A stretch of 16,351 nucleotides of DNA from NCBI GenBank assembly GCA_023436925.1, contig JAEZHJ010000081.1, forward strand, positions 1 to 16,351, in the 5' to 3' direction. Position 1 is the stretch's first letter. The number at the start of each line of letters is the position of its first letter. Positions 5,930 through 13,665 of the stretch are shown here, in pieces. Both the position numbers and the translations under genes were made by a program. The stretch is from Actinomycetes bacterium. Its GTDB lineage: Bacteria; Actinomycetota; Actinomycetes; Propionibacteriales; Propionibacteriaceae. The notes under the pieces are model-generated. The model was not told where the DNA came from. It was given only the letters and a program-made list of their open reading frames with translations, and ran no database searches.

Positions 5930-8404
5930 CTAGAGGGTCGCCTCGATCAGCACCTGGCTGCCCGGTGCGGCATAGGGCACGCGCTGGCCCTCGACCGGCC
6001 GGCCGTCCACCACCAGGCGGGCGCGCGAGCCGCGCTCGCCGGAGTTGGTGACCCGGATGGTGTAGGTGGCGCCGCGCAGCTTGCGCGTGACGGTGAAGGA
6101 CGGCACGTCCGGTCCCAGTTGCGGGTCGACGACCAGGTGGTCGAAGTCCGGACGCACCCCGAGCAGGTACTGCGAGACCGCCACGAAGTTCCACGCGGCC
6201 GTCCCGGTCAGCCAGGAGTTCTTGGCCTCCCCGGCCCGGACCGCCTCCTTGCCGGCGATCATCTGGGCGTACACATACGGCTCCAGCCGGTGGACGTCAC
6301 TGATCGCCTCCCGGTAGGCGGGGGTGATCCGGCGGTAGTAGTCGAAGGCGACGTCGCCGCGGCCGACCAGGGTCTCGGCGATGATCACCCACGGGTTGTT
6401 GTGGCAGAAGATGCCACCGTTCTCCTTGTAGCCCGGCGGATAGGTCGACACCTCGCCCAGTTCGATCCGGTAGGTGGTGTAGGCGGGGTGCTGCAGGACC
6501 AGCCCGTGCGGGGTGCCCAGCAGCTCGCGCACCGAGTCGAGCGCCCGGATCGCCTTCGATTCGGTGTCAGCGGGGCCGCTGCCGACCCCCACTCCGGCCA
6601 TCACCGCGAACCCCTGCGGCTCGATCCAGATCCGGCCCTCGGTGTCGGCGGCCGTCCCGACCGGGTTGCCGAAGTAGTCGTAGGCGCGCCGGAACCACTC
6701 GCCGTCCCAGGCGTGGTCCAGGATCGCCTGCCGCATCTGCCCGACCGCGGCCTCGGCCGCCACGGCCACCTGCTCAAGCCCGCGACGGCGGGCCAGCGCG
6801 GCGTACTCGGTGCCGTAGAGGACGAACTGGGCAGCGATGAACACCGACTCGGCAACCCCGCCGGCCTTGTTCTCGGTGGTCTGGAAGGACTCTCCCGGTT
6901 CGGAGGAGAAGCAGTTCAGGTTGAGGCAGTCGTTCCAGTCCGCCCGGCCGATCAGCGGGAGACCGTGGGGGCCGAGGTGGGTGAGGACGAAGTCGAAGGA
7001 ACGCACCAGGTGCTCCCACAGCGGCTGCTCGCTGCCCGGTTCGTTGTCGAACGGTACCGGCTCGTCGAGGATCGAATCGTCCCCGGTCTCCTTGATGTAG
7101 CCCGCCACGCCGGCCACCAGCCACAGTGGATCGTCGTTGAAGCCCGACCCGATGTCGTTGTTGCCACGCTTGGTCAGCGGTTGGTACTGGTGGTAGGCGC
7201 TGCCGTCGGGGAACTGGGTCGAGGCGATGTCGATGATCCGCTCCCGGGCCCGCTCGGGCACCAGGTGGACGAAGCCGAGCAGGTCCTGGTTGGAGTCGCG
7301 GAAGCCCATGCCGCGGCCGATCCCGGTCTCGAAGTAGGAGGCCGACCGCGACATGTTGAAGGTCACCATGCACTGGTACTGGTTCCAGGTGTTGACCATC
7401 CGGTCCAGCTTGTCGTCGGTGGAGCGCACCGTGAAGGTCGACAGCAGGTTGTGCCAGTAATCGGCGAGCCGGGCGAGGGCGGCGTCCACGTCGGCCGGGG
7501 TGGCGAACCGGGCGAGCAGGTCGTGAGCGCCGGTCTTGTTGATCACCTGGTGCGCCTCGTCGGCCCACTTCTCGGCCGGGTCGTTCTCCAGGTAGCCCAG
7601 GACGAACACCAGGTCGCGGCTCTCCCCGGGCTGCAGGTCGAGCGCGATCGAGTGCGACCCGATCGGGTACCAGCCGGACGCCATCGAGTTGGCGGAGCGC
7701 CCCGAGCGGGGGACCGCGGCGTCGGCGAAGCCGTGGAACGGGCCGCCCAGGAAGGTGTCGCGGTCGGTGTCGAAGCCGGCTGCCGGCTCGTTGACGGCGA
7801 AAACGGCGTAGTGGTTGCGTCGCTCCCGGTACTCGGTGCGGTGGTAGATCGCCGATCCGCCGGACGGGGTCACCTGCTCGACCTCGACCTCGCCGATCGA
7901 CAGGTTCCGTTGGTAGTTCGTCTGGTCGTCGTGGGCGTTCCACAGCGCGAACTCCACGAAGGAGAACAGGGTGACCGACTTCGCGTCCTCGCTGGTGTTC
8001 GTCACGGTGACCCGCTGCACCTCGGCGTCCTCGCCGAGCGGCACCAGGTAAGTGGTCGTCACCCGCAGGCCGCCGCGCTCGCCGGTGATCGTCGAGTAGC
8101 CCATGCCGTGCCGGGCCTCGAAGTGGTCGAGTTCGGCCCGGACCGGAAGCCAGGTCGGCGTCCAGACGTCCCCGCCGTCGTTGACGAACAGGTAGCGCCC
8201 GCCGGCATCGGTGGGGATGTTGTTGTAGCGGTACCGGGTCAACCGGCGCATCCGCGCGTCGCGGTAGAAGCTGTAGCCACCGCCGAGGTGGGAGAGCAGC
8301 GAGAAGAAGCGTTCCGACCCCAGGTAGTTGATCCACGGGTACGGGGTGTGCGGCGTGTTGATGACGTATTCGCGGGCGGCGTCATCGAAGTGCCCGTACT
8401 GCAT
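5930..8404 (-). CDS. cbp: Cellobiose phosphorylase (GH94)
   Basis: An 824-residue cytoplasmic enzyme that splits cellobiose with phosphate into alpha-glucose 1-phosphate and glucose (EC 2.4.1.20), saving ATP in cellulose use. The N-terminus MQYGHFDDAAREYVINTPHT, the stretch TYRYNNIP-like RYRYNNIPTDAGGRYLFVND, and blocks such as GIGRGMGFRDSNQD and GNNDIGSGFNDDPLWL match cellobiose phosphorylases of Cellulomonas type throughout, and the length equals theirs. The GH94 layout is an N-terminal beta-sandwich (to about 270), a helical linker, an (alpha/alpha)6 barrel (about 300-740) and a C-terminal sheet domain. The general-acid motif GRADWND places Asp489 and Asp492 in the active site. There is no signal peptide. 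The ATG at 8404 has AGAGG six bases upstream; 18 upstream codons are unconserved. It appears to be monocistronic with its own operator-bearing promoter; no cellobiose transporter or beta-glucosidase is in the window. Confidence 0.96.
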   Translation of the reverse strand: MQYGHFDDAAREYVINTPHTPYPWINYLGSERFFSLLSHLGGGYSFYRDARMRRLTRYRYNNIPTDAGGRYLFVNDGGDVWTPTWLPVRAELDHFEARHGMGYSTITGERGGLRVTTTYLVPLGEDAEVQRVTVTNTSEDAKSVTLFSFVEFALWNAHDDQTNYQRNLSIGEVEVEQVTPSGGSAIYHRTEYRERRNHYAVFAVNEPAAGFDTDRDTFLGGPFHGFADAAVPRSGRSANSMASGWYPIGSHSIALDLQPGESRDLVFVLGYLENDPAEKWADEAHQVINKTGAHDLLARFATPADVDAALARLADYWHNLLSTFTVRSTDDKLDRMVNTWNQYQCMVTFNMSRSASYFETGIGRGMGFRDSNQDLLGFVHLVPERARERIIDIASTQFPDGSAYHQYQPLTKRGNNDIGSGFNDDPLWLVAGVAGYIKETGDDSILDEPVPFDNEPGSEQPLWEHLVRSFDFVLTHLGPHGLPLIGRADWNDCLNLNCFSSEPGESFQTTENKAGGVAESVFIAAQFVLYGTEYAALARRRGLEQVAVAAEAAVGQMRQAILDHAWDGEWFRRAYDYFGNPVGTAADTEGRIWIEPQGFAVMAGVGVGSGPADTESKAIRALDSVRELLGTPHGLVLQHPAYTTYRIELGEVSTYPPGYKENGGIFCHNNPWVIIAETLVGRGDVAFDYYRRITPAYREAISDVHRLEPYVYAQMIAGKEAVRAGEAKNSWLTGTAAWNFVAVSQYLLGVRPDFDHLVVDPQLGPDVPSFTVTRKLRGATYTIRVTNSGERGSRARLVVDGRPVEGQRVPYAAPGSQVLIEATL

Positions 8405-8471
8405 GTGGTGCCTCTCAACTCGGCGAAGCGTTGCTCCCCGACGTTCGTGAGGACGCACCGGCGCGCCACGA

Positions 8472-8485
8472 TGGAAGCGCTCTCA
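8472..8485. promoter_or_regulatory. CebR-like operator at the cellobiose phosphorylase promoter
   Basis: TGGAAGCGCTCTCA matches 12 of 14 positions of the palindrome TGGGAGCGCTCCCA bound by CebR, the LacI-family repressor of cellulose and cellobiose genes in streptomycetes and relatives. It shares one base with the predicted -10 and covers the expected start point, a classic repression position. Match and position are seen; control by a CebR homologue with cellobiose as inducer is inferred. Confidence 0.7.
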
Positions 8486-8513
8486 TGGTAGCCGTGACGG
8501 CAGGGTGCGTCCA
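8485..8513 (-). promoter_or_regulatory. Predicted promoter of cellobiose phosphorylase
   Basis: On the minus strand, TGGACG (8508-8513) and TACCAT (8485-8490) are separated by exactly 17 bases; each agrees with the sigma-70-type consensus at four of six positions. The transcript would start near 8478, giving a leader of about 75 bases. Confidence 0.5.
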
Positions 8514-8529
8514 TCGCCCGGAGTGGGTA

Positions 8530-8538
8530 TGGAAGCGC
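8530..8538. promoter_or_regulatory. Second half-site of the CebR-like operator
   Basis: TGGAAGCGC repeats the first nine bases of the operator at 8472-8485, in the same orientation, 58 bp away on the far side of the promoter; the other half is not conserved. It could be a weak auxiliary site for a looping LacI-family repressor, or chance. Confidence 0.3.
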
Positions 8539-8548
8539 GTCGGCGCGG

Positions 8549-9469
8549 TCAGCCGAGCGCGAGAGCGATGCCGAACAGCAGGGGTAGGCAGCCCAGGGTG
8601 GTGATGAATGCGGCGTCCCTGGCCAGGGTCTGGCCGACCTGGTAGCGCTGGGCGTAGATGAAGACGTTCTGCGCCGTGGGCAGCGCGCCGAGGACCGTCA
8701 CCGCGTACAGCGCGTGGCCCGCCAGGCCGAATCCGAAGCGTCCGGCGAGGTAGGCGATCGCGGGCATCGCGACGAGCTTCAGCACGCTGGCCAGCACCAC
8801 CTCGCGACGTCCCGAGCCCGGTTCGAGGATCCGCTCGCCGGCCAGCGACATCCCGAACGAGAGCAGCATGATCGGGACGGCGGCGTGGCCGATCGTCTCG
8901 ATCGGGTCGAGCACGACAGGCGGCAGCTCCACGCCTGCCAACGCGACGAGCAGCCCCGCCAGCGAGCCCACGATGATCGGGTTGGTGATGGTGGAGCGCA
9001 GGATCCCTGCTGCCGACGCCCGGCCGCTGACGTGGGCGCCCAGGATCGCGAGCGCGATCGGGGCGAACACCAGCAGCTGCAGCAGCACCACCGGCGCGGC
9101 GTAGGCGGCGTCGCCGAGCATGTACACCGCGATCGGGATGCCCATGTTGTTGGAGTTGAGGTAGCCGGAGGCGAGCGCGCCGACCACCGTCCGGCCGGTG
9201 TCGCGTCGCCACGCCAGGCGCGCGATCAGGGCATAGACCGCCATGACGGCGACCGCCGCGATCGCCGACACCGGCAGCAGCGAGGAGAAGATCGCGCCCA
9301 CGTCCGCCGTCGCCAGGACGGAGAACAGCAGGAAGGGTGCCAGCACGCTGAACGACAACCGGCTCAGCACGGGCACGGCCCGCTCGCCGAGGAAGCCCAG
9401 GCGCGCCGTGACGTAGCCCACGACGACGGCCAGGGCGATCACGGCGAAGCCGGTCAGGACGTCGAGCAC
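8549..9469 (-). CDS. AEC family (auxin efflux carrier type) transporter
   Basis: A 306-residue membrane protein with about ten hydrophobic segments in two five-helix halves. The half-junction motif NSNNMGIP (105-112) and the second-half stretch LLSFGMSLAGE are typical of the AEC superfamily, which includes bacterial malonate, malate and other carboxylate carriers. GTG at 9469 is chosen: it is followed directly by the first helix, and the TAGTGT -10 ends seven bases before it, with no ribosome binding site, so a leaderless start is likely. It diverges from the sugar-acid dehydratase operon across 135 bp, which suggests, without proof, that it moves an acid substrate or product of that pathway. 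Confidence 0.88.
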   Translation of the reverse strand: MLDVLTGFAVIALAVVVGYVTARLGFLGERAVPVLSRLSFSVLAPFLLFSVLATADVGAIFSSLLPVSAIAAVAVMAVYALIARLAWRRDTGRTVVGALASGYLNSNNMGIPIAVYMLGDAAYAAPVVLLQLLVFAPIALAILGAHVSGRASAAGILRSTITNPIIVGSLAGLLVALAGVELPPVVLDPIETIGHAAVPIMLLSFGMSLAGERILEPGSGRREVVLASVLKLVAMPAIAYLAGRFGFGLAGHALYAVTVLGALPTAQNVFIYAQRYQVGQTLARDAAFITTLGCLPLLFGIALALG

Positions 9470-9476
9470 GGCGACG

Positions 9477-9482
9477 ACACTA
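9477..9482 (-). promoter_or_regulatory. Predicted -10 TAGTGT of the AEC transporter gene
   Basis: TAGTGT on the minus strand fits TANNNT and ends seven bases before the GTG start, so the mRNA would begin at or near the start codon. No clear -35 is seen in the GC-rich stretch upstream. Confidence 0.4.
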
Positions 9483-9511
9483 GCGGCGGCGTCGCGGGGG
9501 CGCGTCCGGTA

Positions 9512-9523
9512 ACCAGCTGTGGT
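9512..9523. promoter_or_regulatory. Inverted repeat ACCA-N4-TGGT between divergent genes
   Basis: ACCA-GCTG-TGGT lies near the middle of the gap between the AEC transporter and the dehydratase operon, flanked by CCGG on both sides (9506-9509 and 9524-9527). It is placed to control both genes and could be bound by a GntR- or IclR-type regulator of sugar-acid genes. No regulator gene is in the window. Short repeats like this can occur by chance. Confidence 0.3.
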
Positions 9524-9604
9524 CCGGCATGTTGTCGGCAGGCGATGGCTAGACTGCGCCGCAAGGCGGGCGGGGGCCCGCTGTTGCCGAACGAGGAAGT
9601 TGCG

Positions 9605-11338
9605 GTGAGCCGAGAGCCCGAGAACCACACCCTGCGCAGCGCCGACTGGTACGCCGGCGACAGCCGGGCCGCCTACCACCACCGCGCCTGGACCGGCCGC
9701 GGCCTGCCGGCGGACGCCTTCGAGGGACGGCCGCAGATCGCGATCGCCAACACCGCCAGCGACCTGAGCACCTGCAACGCCCACCTGGGCGAGCTCGCCC
9801 GCGCGGTGCGGGACGGCGTTTACGAGGCCGGCGGCATTCCCTACGAGCTGCCGGTGCCGTCCCTGGGGGAGAACCAGTTGCGGCCCACGGCGATGCTGTG
9901 GCGCAACCTCGCCGCGGTCACGATGGAGGAGATGTTCCGGGCCAACCCGATCGACGGGCTGGTGCTGCTGGGCGGCTGCGACAAGACGATCCCGGCGCTG
10001 CTGATGGCGGCGGCCTCGGTCGACCTCCCGGCCGTGGTGGTGCCCGGCGGCCCGATGCTGAACGGGTACTTCCGCGGCGCGCCGCTGGCTTGCGGTACCG
10101 ACGTGTGGAAGCTGTCGGAAGAGGTACGGGCAGGCCTGCTCCCGGCGGACACCTTCCGCCAGTCCGAGTCGGCGATGATCCGCTCCCGCGGGCACTGCAA
10201 CACGATGGGCACCGCCTCGACGATGGCGGTGCTCGCCGAGGCGCTCGGGATGACGGTGCCCGGCACGGCGGGCATCCCCGCCCCCGACAGCCGGCTGCTG
10301 GTGGCCTCCCACACCGCCGGCAAACTGATCGTCGACCTGGTTGCGGCCGGCCGGACGGTCAGCCAGGTGATCACCCGGGAGTCCTTCCACAACGCCATCG
10401 TCGCGCTGGCCGCGGTCGGCGGTTCCACCAATGCCGTGCTGCACCTGCTGGCGATCGCCGGCCGGCTCGGCATCGAGTTGAGCCTGGACGACTTCGACCG
10501 GATCGGTGCCGAGGTCCCGCTGGTGGTCAACCTGCAGCCTTCCGGGGAGTACCTCATGGAGGATCTGTTCCGGGCCGGCGGGGTGCTGGCGGCGCTGGCC
10601 CAGGTCCGCGACCTGCTCGACCCGTCCGCGATCACCGTCACCGGCGAGCCGCTGGTGGACGCCCTGGCCGGCCACCCGGTCTGGGACGACACCGTGATCG
10701 CGCCCAGGGAGCGTCCGCTGCTGGCCGATGCCGGGCTGGCGGTGCTGCGCGGCAACCTGGCGCCCGACGGCGCGCTGGTGAAGCACTCCGCGGCCTCGCC
10801 GGAACTGCTGCAGCACACCGGTCCCGCGGTCGTCTTCGATTCGATCGAGGACTTCCGGGCCCGGATCGACGACCCCGACCTTGACGTCACCGCCGACAGC
10901 GTCCTGGTGCTGCGCGGCTGCGGGCCGAAGGGTTACCCGGGCATGCCCGAGGTGGCCAACGTGCCGCTGCCGGCCAAGCTGCTGGCGCAGGGCGTCCGGG
11001 ACATGGTGCGGGTCTGCGACGGGCGGATGAGCGGCACCGCCTACGGCACCGTGGTGTTGCACGTCTCGCCGGAGGCCGCCGCCGGCGGGCCGCTGGCACT
11101 GGTCCGCGACGGCGACCTGATCCGGCTGGACGTGCCGGGCCGGTCGCTGGAACTGCTGGTCGACGAGGCCGAACTGGCGCGCCGGCAACCGTCCGAGGCG
11201 ATGCTGGCCGGGCTTGCCGCGCCGACCCGCGGCTGGCAGAAGCTCTACGTCGACCACGTCCTGCAGGCGCACACCGGCGCCGACCTCGACTTCCTGCTCG
11301 GTGCCTCCGGCGCCGAGGTGACCCGCGACCCCCACTGA
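9605..11338 (+). CDS. IlvD/Edd family sugar-acid dehydratase (L-arabinonate dehydratase type)
   Basis: A 577-residue dehydratase that removes water from an aldonic acid to give a 2-keto-3-deoxy acid, using a [2Fe-2S] cluster and Mg2+. Cluster cysteines appear as Cys57 (SDLSTCN), Cys125 (GGCDKT) and Cys198 (GHCNTMG); Lys127 in CDKT is the carbamylated lysine and Ser476 in GRMSGT the catalytic alkoxide. These numbers are nearly those of Rhizobium L-arabinonate dehydratase (579 residues), which fits better than dihydroxy-acid dehydratase, as do the blocks PGGPMLNG and GCGPKGYPGMPEV. Pentonate rather than branched-chain substrate is supported by the next gene. GTG at 9605 has AGGAAG about five bases upstream; an ATG at 9546 is less likely because a TAGACT hexamer lies inside its first codons. 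First gene of a three-gene operon; exact stereochemistry of the substrate is not determinable. Confidence 0.9.
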   Translation: MSREPENHTLRSADWYAGDSRAAYHHRAWTGRGLPADAFEGRPQIAIANTASDLSTCNAHLGELARAVRDGVYEAGGIPYELPVPSLGENQLRPTAMLWRNLAAVTMEEMFRANPIDGLVLLGGCDKTIPALLMAAASVDLPAVVVPGGPMLNGYFRGAPLACGTDVWKLSEEVRAGLLPADTFRQSESAMIRSRGHCNTMGTASTMAVLAEALGMTVPGTAGIPAPDSRLLVASHTAGKLIVDLVAAGRTVSQVITRESFHNAIVALAAVGGSTNAVLHLLAIAGRLGIELSLDDFDRIGAEVPLVVNLQPSGEYLMEDLFRAGGVLAALAQVRDLLDPSAITVTGEPLVDALAGHPVWDDTVIAPRERPLLADAGLAVLRGNLAPDGALVKHSAASPELLQHTGPAVVFDSIEDFRARIDDPDLDVTADSVLVLRGCGPKGYPGMPEVANVPLPAKLLAQGVRDMVRVCDGRMSGTAYGTVVLHVSPEAAAGGPLALVRDGDLIRLDVPGRSLELLVDEAELARRQPSEAMLAGLAAPTRGWQKLYVDHVLQAHTGADLDFLLGASGAEVTRDPH

Positions 11339-11349
11339 GGAGAGTGACG

Positions 11350-12210
11350 ATGCCGCTGGCCAGGATCCCGACCCCTGCCGGACCCCGCTGGGTGGTGCGT
11401 GCCGACGGCGGCAGCCGGGCGCTGCCGTCCGGCCTGGACCACCTGCTCTCGCTGCCGCTGGAGGAGGCCCGCCGACTGATCGCCTCCGCCGCAGAACCGA
11501 TCGACGACCCTGGACCCGTCCTGGTGCCGGCGGAGGGCCAGGAGGTCTGGGCCTGCGGCGTCACCTACCTGCAGAGCCGGGACGGCCGGCGCGAGGAGTC
11601 CCGCGAGCCCACCATCTACGAGCGGGTCTACACCGAGCCCCGCCCGGAGGTCTTCTTCAAGGCCGCCCCGGGCCGCAGTGTCGGGCCGGACGAGCCGGTC
11701 GGCATCCGGGCCGATTCGGGCTGGGACGTTCCCGAGCCCGAACTGGCACTGGTGGTCAACAGCGCCGGTGAGCTCTTCGGCTACACCGTCGGCAACGACA
11801 TGTCGAGCCGCAGCATCGAGGGTGACAATCCGCTCTACCTGCCGCAGGCCAAGGTCTACACCGCCTCGTGCGCGCTCGGCCCGGTGATCGTGCCGGTCTG
11901 GGAGGCACCTGAGTGGCCGTTCGGGATCCACCTCAGCATCGAGCGGGACGGCGCCGTGGTCTTCACCGGCGAGACCTCCACCGGACAACTCGCACGCGAC
12001 CCGGCGGACCTGGTCGAGGCGCTCACCCGGGCGCTCGACTTCCCGGTCGGGGCGGTGCTGCTGACCGGGGCCGGGATCGTGCCCGGCACCGACTTCACCC
12101 TCGCGGTGGGCGACCGGGTCAGCGTCACCATCGAGGGAATCGGGACGCTGGTCAACCCGGTCAAGCTGGTCGGCCGCCCGGCGCCCCAGACTGCCCGGGT
12201 GGTCGGCTGA
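11350..12210 (+). CDS. FAH family enzyme, probable 2-keto-3-deoxypentonate dehydratase (KdaD/XylX-like)
   Basis: A 286-residue protein with an N-terminal cap (to about 100) and the FAH fold behind it. Metal ligands are the EPE pair Glu129 and Glu131 and Asp150 in GYTVGND; the next stretch SRSIEGDNPLYLPQAK (with Lys168) is characteristic of 2-keto-3-deoxy-D-arabinonate dehydratase from archaea and XylX-type enzymes. That reaction turns the product of the preceding dehydratase into 2-oxoglutarate semialdehyde. Other FAH members cleave C-C bonds (acylpyruvases, fumarylacetoacetase), so activity is inferred from motifs and context. ATG at 11350 is preferred over the GTG at 11344 because GAGGAGA (11337-11343) is six bases before the ATG and too close to the GTG. 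The site overlaps the preceding stop, and the gap is 11 bases. Confidence 0.85.
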   Translation: MPLARIPTPAGPRWVVRADGGSRALPSGLDHLLSLPLEEARRLIASAAEPIDDPGPVLVPAEGQEVWACGVTYLQSRDGRREESREPTIYERVYTEPRPEVFFKAAPGRSVGPDEPVGIRADSGWDVPEPELALVVNSAGELFGYTVGNDMSSRSIEGDNPLYLPQAKVYTASCALGPVIVPVWEAPEWPFGIHLSIERDGAVVFTGETSTGQLARDPADLVEALTRALDFPVGAVLLTGAGIVPGTDFTLAVGDRVSVTIEGIGTLVNPVKLVGRPAPQTARVVG

Positions 12211-13665
12211 GTGGTGGCCACCCCGACCGTCCTGCGCAACGCCCGGCTGGTCGGCGGCCCGGCCGAGCCGGTCGACCTCGTGCTGCGCGAGGGCCGGGTG
12301 GCCCTGATCGGACGGGCCGAGCCGGGGACCGGCAAGCTTGTCGACCTGGCCGGACGCTGGGTGCTGCCGGGGCTGAGCGACAGCCACGTCCACCTCACCA
12401 ACTGGGCCAAGACGCAGCGCCGGATCGACCTGTCCGGCTGCCGGTCCGCCGCCGAAGCCGCCGCGCTCGCCAGGGACGCGCTGGCCGGGGGAGCGCCGGA
12501 GGTGGTCGGGTTCGGCTTCCGGGACGCGCTGTGGCCTGAGCCGCCGACGGTTGCCGGGCTGGATGCCGCCACCGGTGAGCGTCCGGTGGTCCTGGTCGCC
12601 GGCGACCTGCACTGCGCCTGGCTCAACAGTGCGGCGCTCGCCCGGCACGGCCTGCCGCCGACCGACGGACTGGTGCGCGAGCAGGCAGCCTTCGATGTGC
12701 TGGTGGCCCTCGACCGGGTTCCCGACAGCGTCGCCGACGGCTGGGTCCGGCAGGCGCTGCACCGGGCGGCCGGACGCGGGATCACCCGGGTCACCGACCT
12801 GGAGATGAGCTGGCCGCTGGCCGACTGGCCGCGCCGCGCGGCTACCGGACGGCTGCCGGTGCGGGTGGACGCCGGGTTCTACCCACCTGACCTGGACCGG
12901 GCGATCGCCGCCGGCCTGCGCACCGGTGAGCCTGTTCCCGGCACCGAGGGCCGGGTCAGGGTGGGGCCGCTGAAGCTGATCACCGACGGCTCCCTCAACA
13001 CCCGCACCGCCTGGTGCCACGATCCCTACCCCGGCGTGCCCGCCGACCAGAACCCGTACGGCGTCGCCAACGTCGAGCACCAGGAGGTGGTCCGGCTGCT
13101 CCGCACCGCGCACCGGCACGGCCTGCAGGTCGCCGTCCACGCCATCGGCGACCACGCCAACCAGGCGGCACTGGATGCCTTCGCGGCCACCGGCGCGCGC
13201 GGCTCCATCGAGCACGCCCAGCTGTTGCGCCCCGAGGACGTCGGCCGGTTCGCCGCGCTCGGGGTGGTCGCCAGCGTGCAGCCCGAGCACGCCATGGACG
13301 ACCGTGACGTCGCCGACCGGTACTGGGCCGGACGGACCGGCCGGGCCTTCGTGCTGGCCGACCTGCACCGGGCCGGCGCCGCGCTGCGGTTGGGCTCCGA
13401 TGCCCCGGTCGCCCCGCTCGACCCGTGGGTGACGCTGGCGGCCGCAGTCACCCGCGCCCGCGACGGGCGTCCGGCCTGGCACCCGGAGCAGGCGATCGAC
13501 GTGCCGACCGCCCTCCAGGCGTCGACCGACGGCGTGGGCGTCGTCAGCGAGGGCATGGTGGCCGACCTGGCCGTGGTCGAGCGGGACCCGCTGGTGGTCG
13601 AAGGGCTTCGCACGATGCCGGTCTTCGGCACCCTGCTGGCAGGGGAGTGGACCTACCGGTCCTGA
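12211..13665 (+). CDS. YtcJ-like amidohydrolase family protein (Amidohydro_3)
   Basis: A 484-residue metal-dependent hydrolase. The beta-sandwich halves at both ends flank a TIM barrel carrying HVH (His59, His61) in PGLSDSHVHL, Lys255 in LKLITDGSLNTRT (candidate bridging lysine), His310 in VHAIGDHAN, His335 in IEHAQ and Asp397 in GSDAPV. This is the full ligand set of the amidohydrolase superfamily, so the enzyme is expected to be active. YtcJ-type relatives hydrolyse amides such as N-substituted formamides; most have unknown substrates. GTG directly follows the FAH gene's stop codon (zero spacing), so it is co-translated with a sugar-acid pathway. It might open a sugar lactone or release the acid from an amide; neither is shown. 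Its 3' end overlaps the convergent YbaK-like gene by 13 bases. Confidence 0.88.
   Translation: MVATPTVLRNARLVGGPAEPVDLVLREGRVALIGRAEPGTGKLVDLAGRWVLPGLSDSHVHLTNWAKTQRRIDLSGCRSAAEAAALARDALAGGAPEVVGFGFRDALWPEPPTVAGLDAATGERPVVLVAGDLHCAWLNSAALARHGLPPTDGLVREQAAFDVLVALDRVPDSVADGWVRQALHRAAGRGITRVTDLEMSWPLADWPRRAATGRLPVRVDAGFYPPDLDRAIAAGLRTGEPVPGTEGRVRVGPLKLITDGSLNTRTAWCHDPYPGVPADQNPYGVANVEHQEVVRLLRTAHRHGLQVAVHAIGDHANQAALDAFAATGARGSIEHAQLLRPEDVGRFAALGVVASVQPEHAMDDRDVADRYWAGRTGRAFVLADLHRAGAALRLGSDAPVAPLDPWVTLAAAVTRARDGRPAWHPEQAIDVPTALQASTDGVGVVSEGMVADLAVVERDPLVVEGLRTMPVFGTLLAGEWTYRS

Noticed and set aside
5912..8491. 859-codon plus-strand frame opposite cellobiose phosphorylase
   Set aside because: It mirrors the codon structure of a gene matched to a known enzyme over its full length; the translation shows no domain.
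9605..11338. Dihydroxy-acid dehydratase (ilvD) of branched-chain amino acid synthesis
   Set aside because: Residue spacing and blocks fit L-arabinonate dehydratase better, and the operon partner is a KdaD/XylX-like enzyme rather than ilv genes.
11245..13482. 745-codon minus-strand frame opposite the FAH and amidohydrolase genes
   Set aside because: Antisense shadow in high-GC DNA; the plus-strand genes carry complete active-site motifs.
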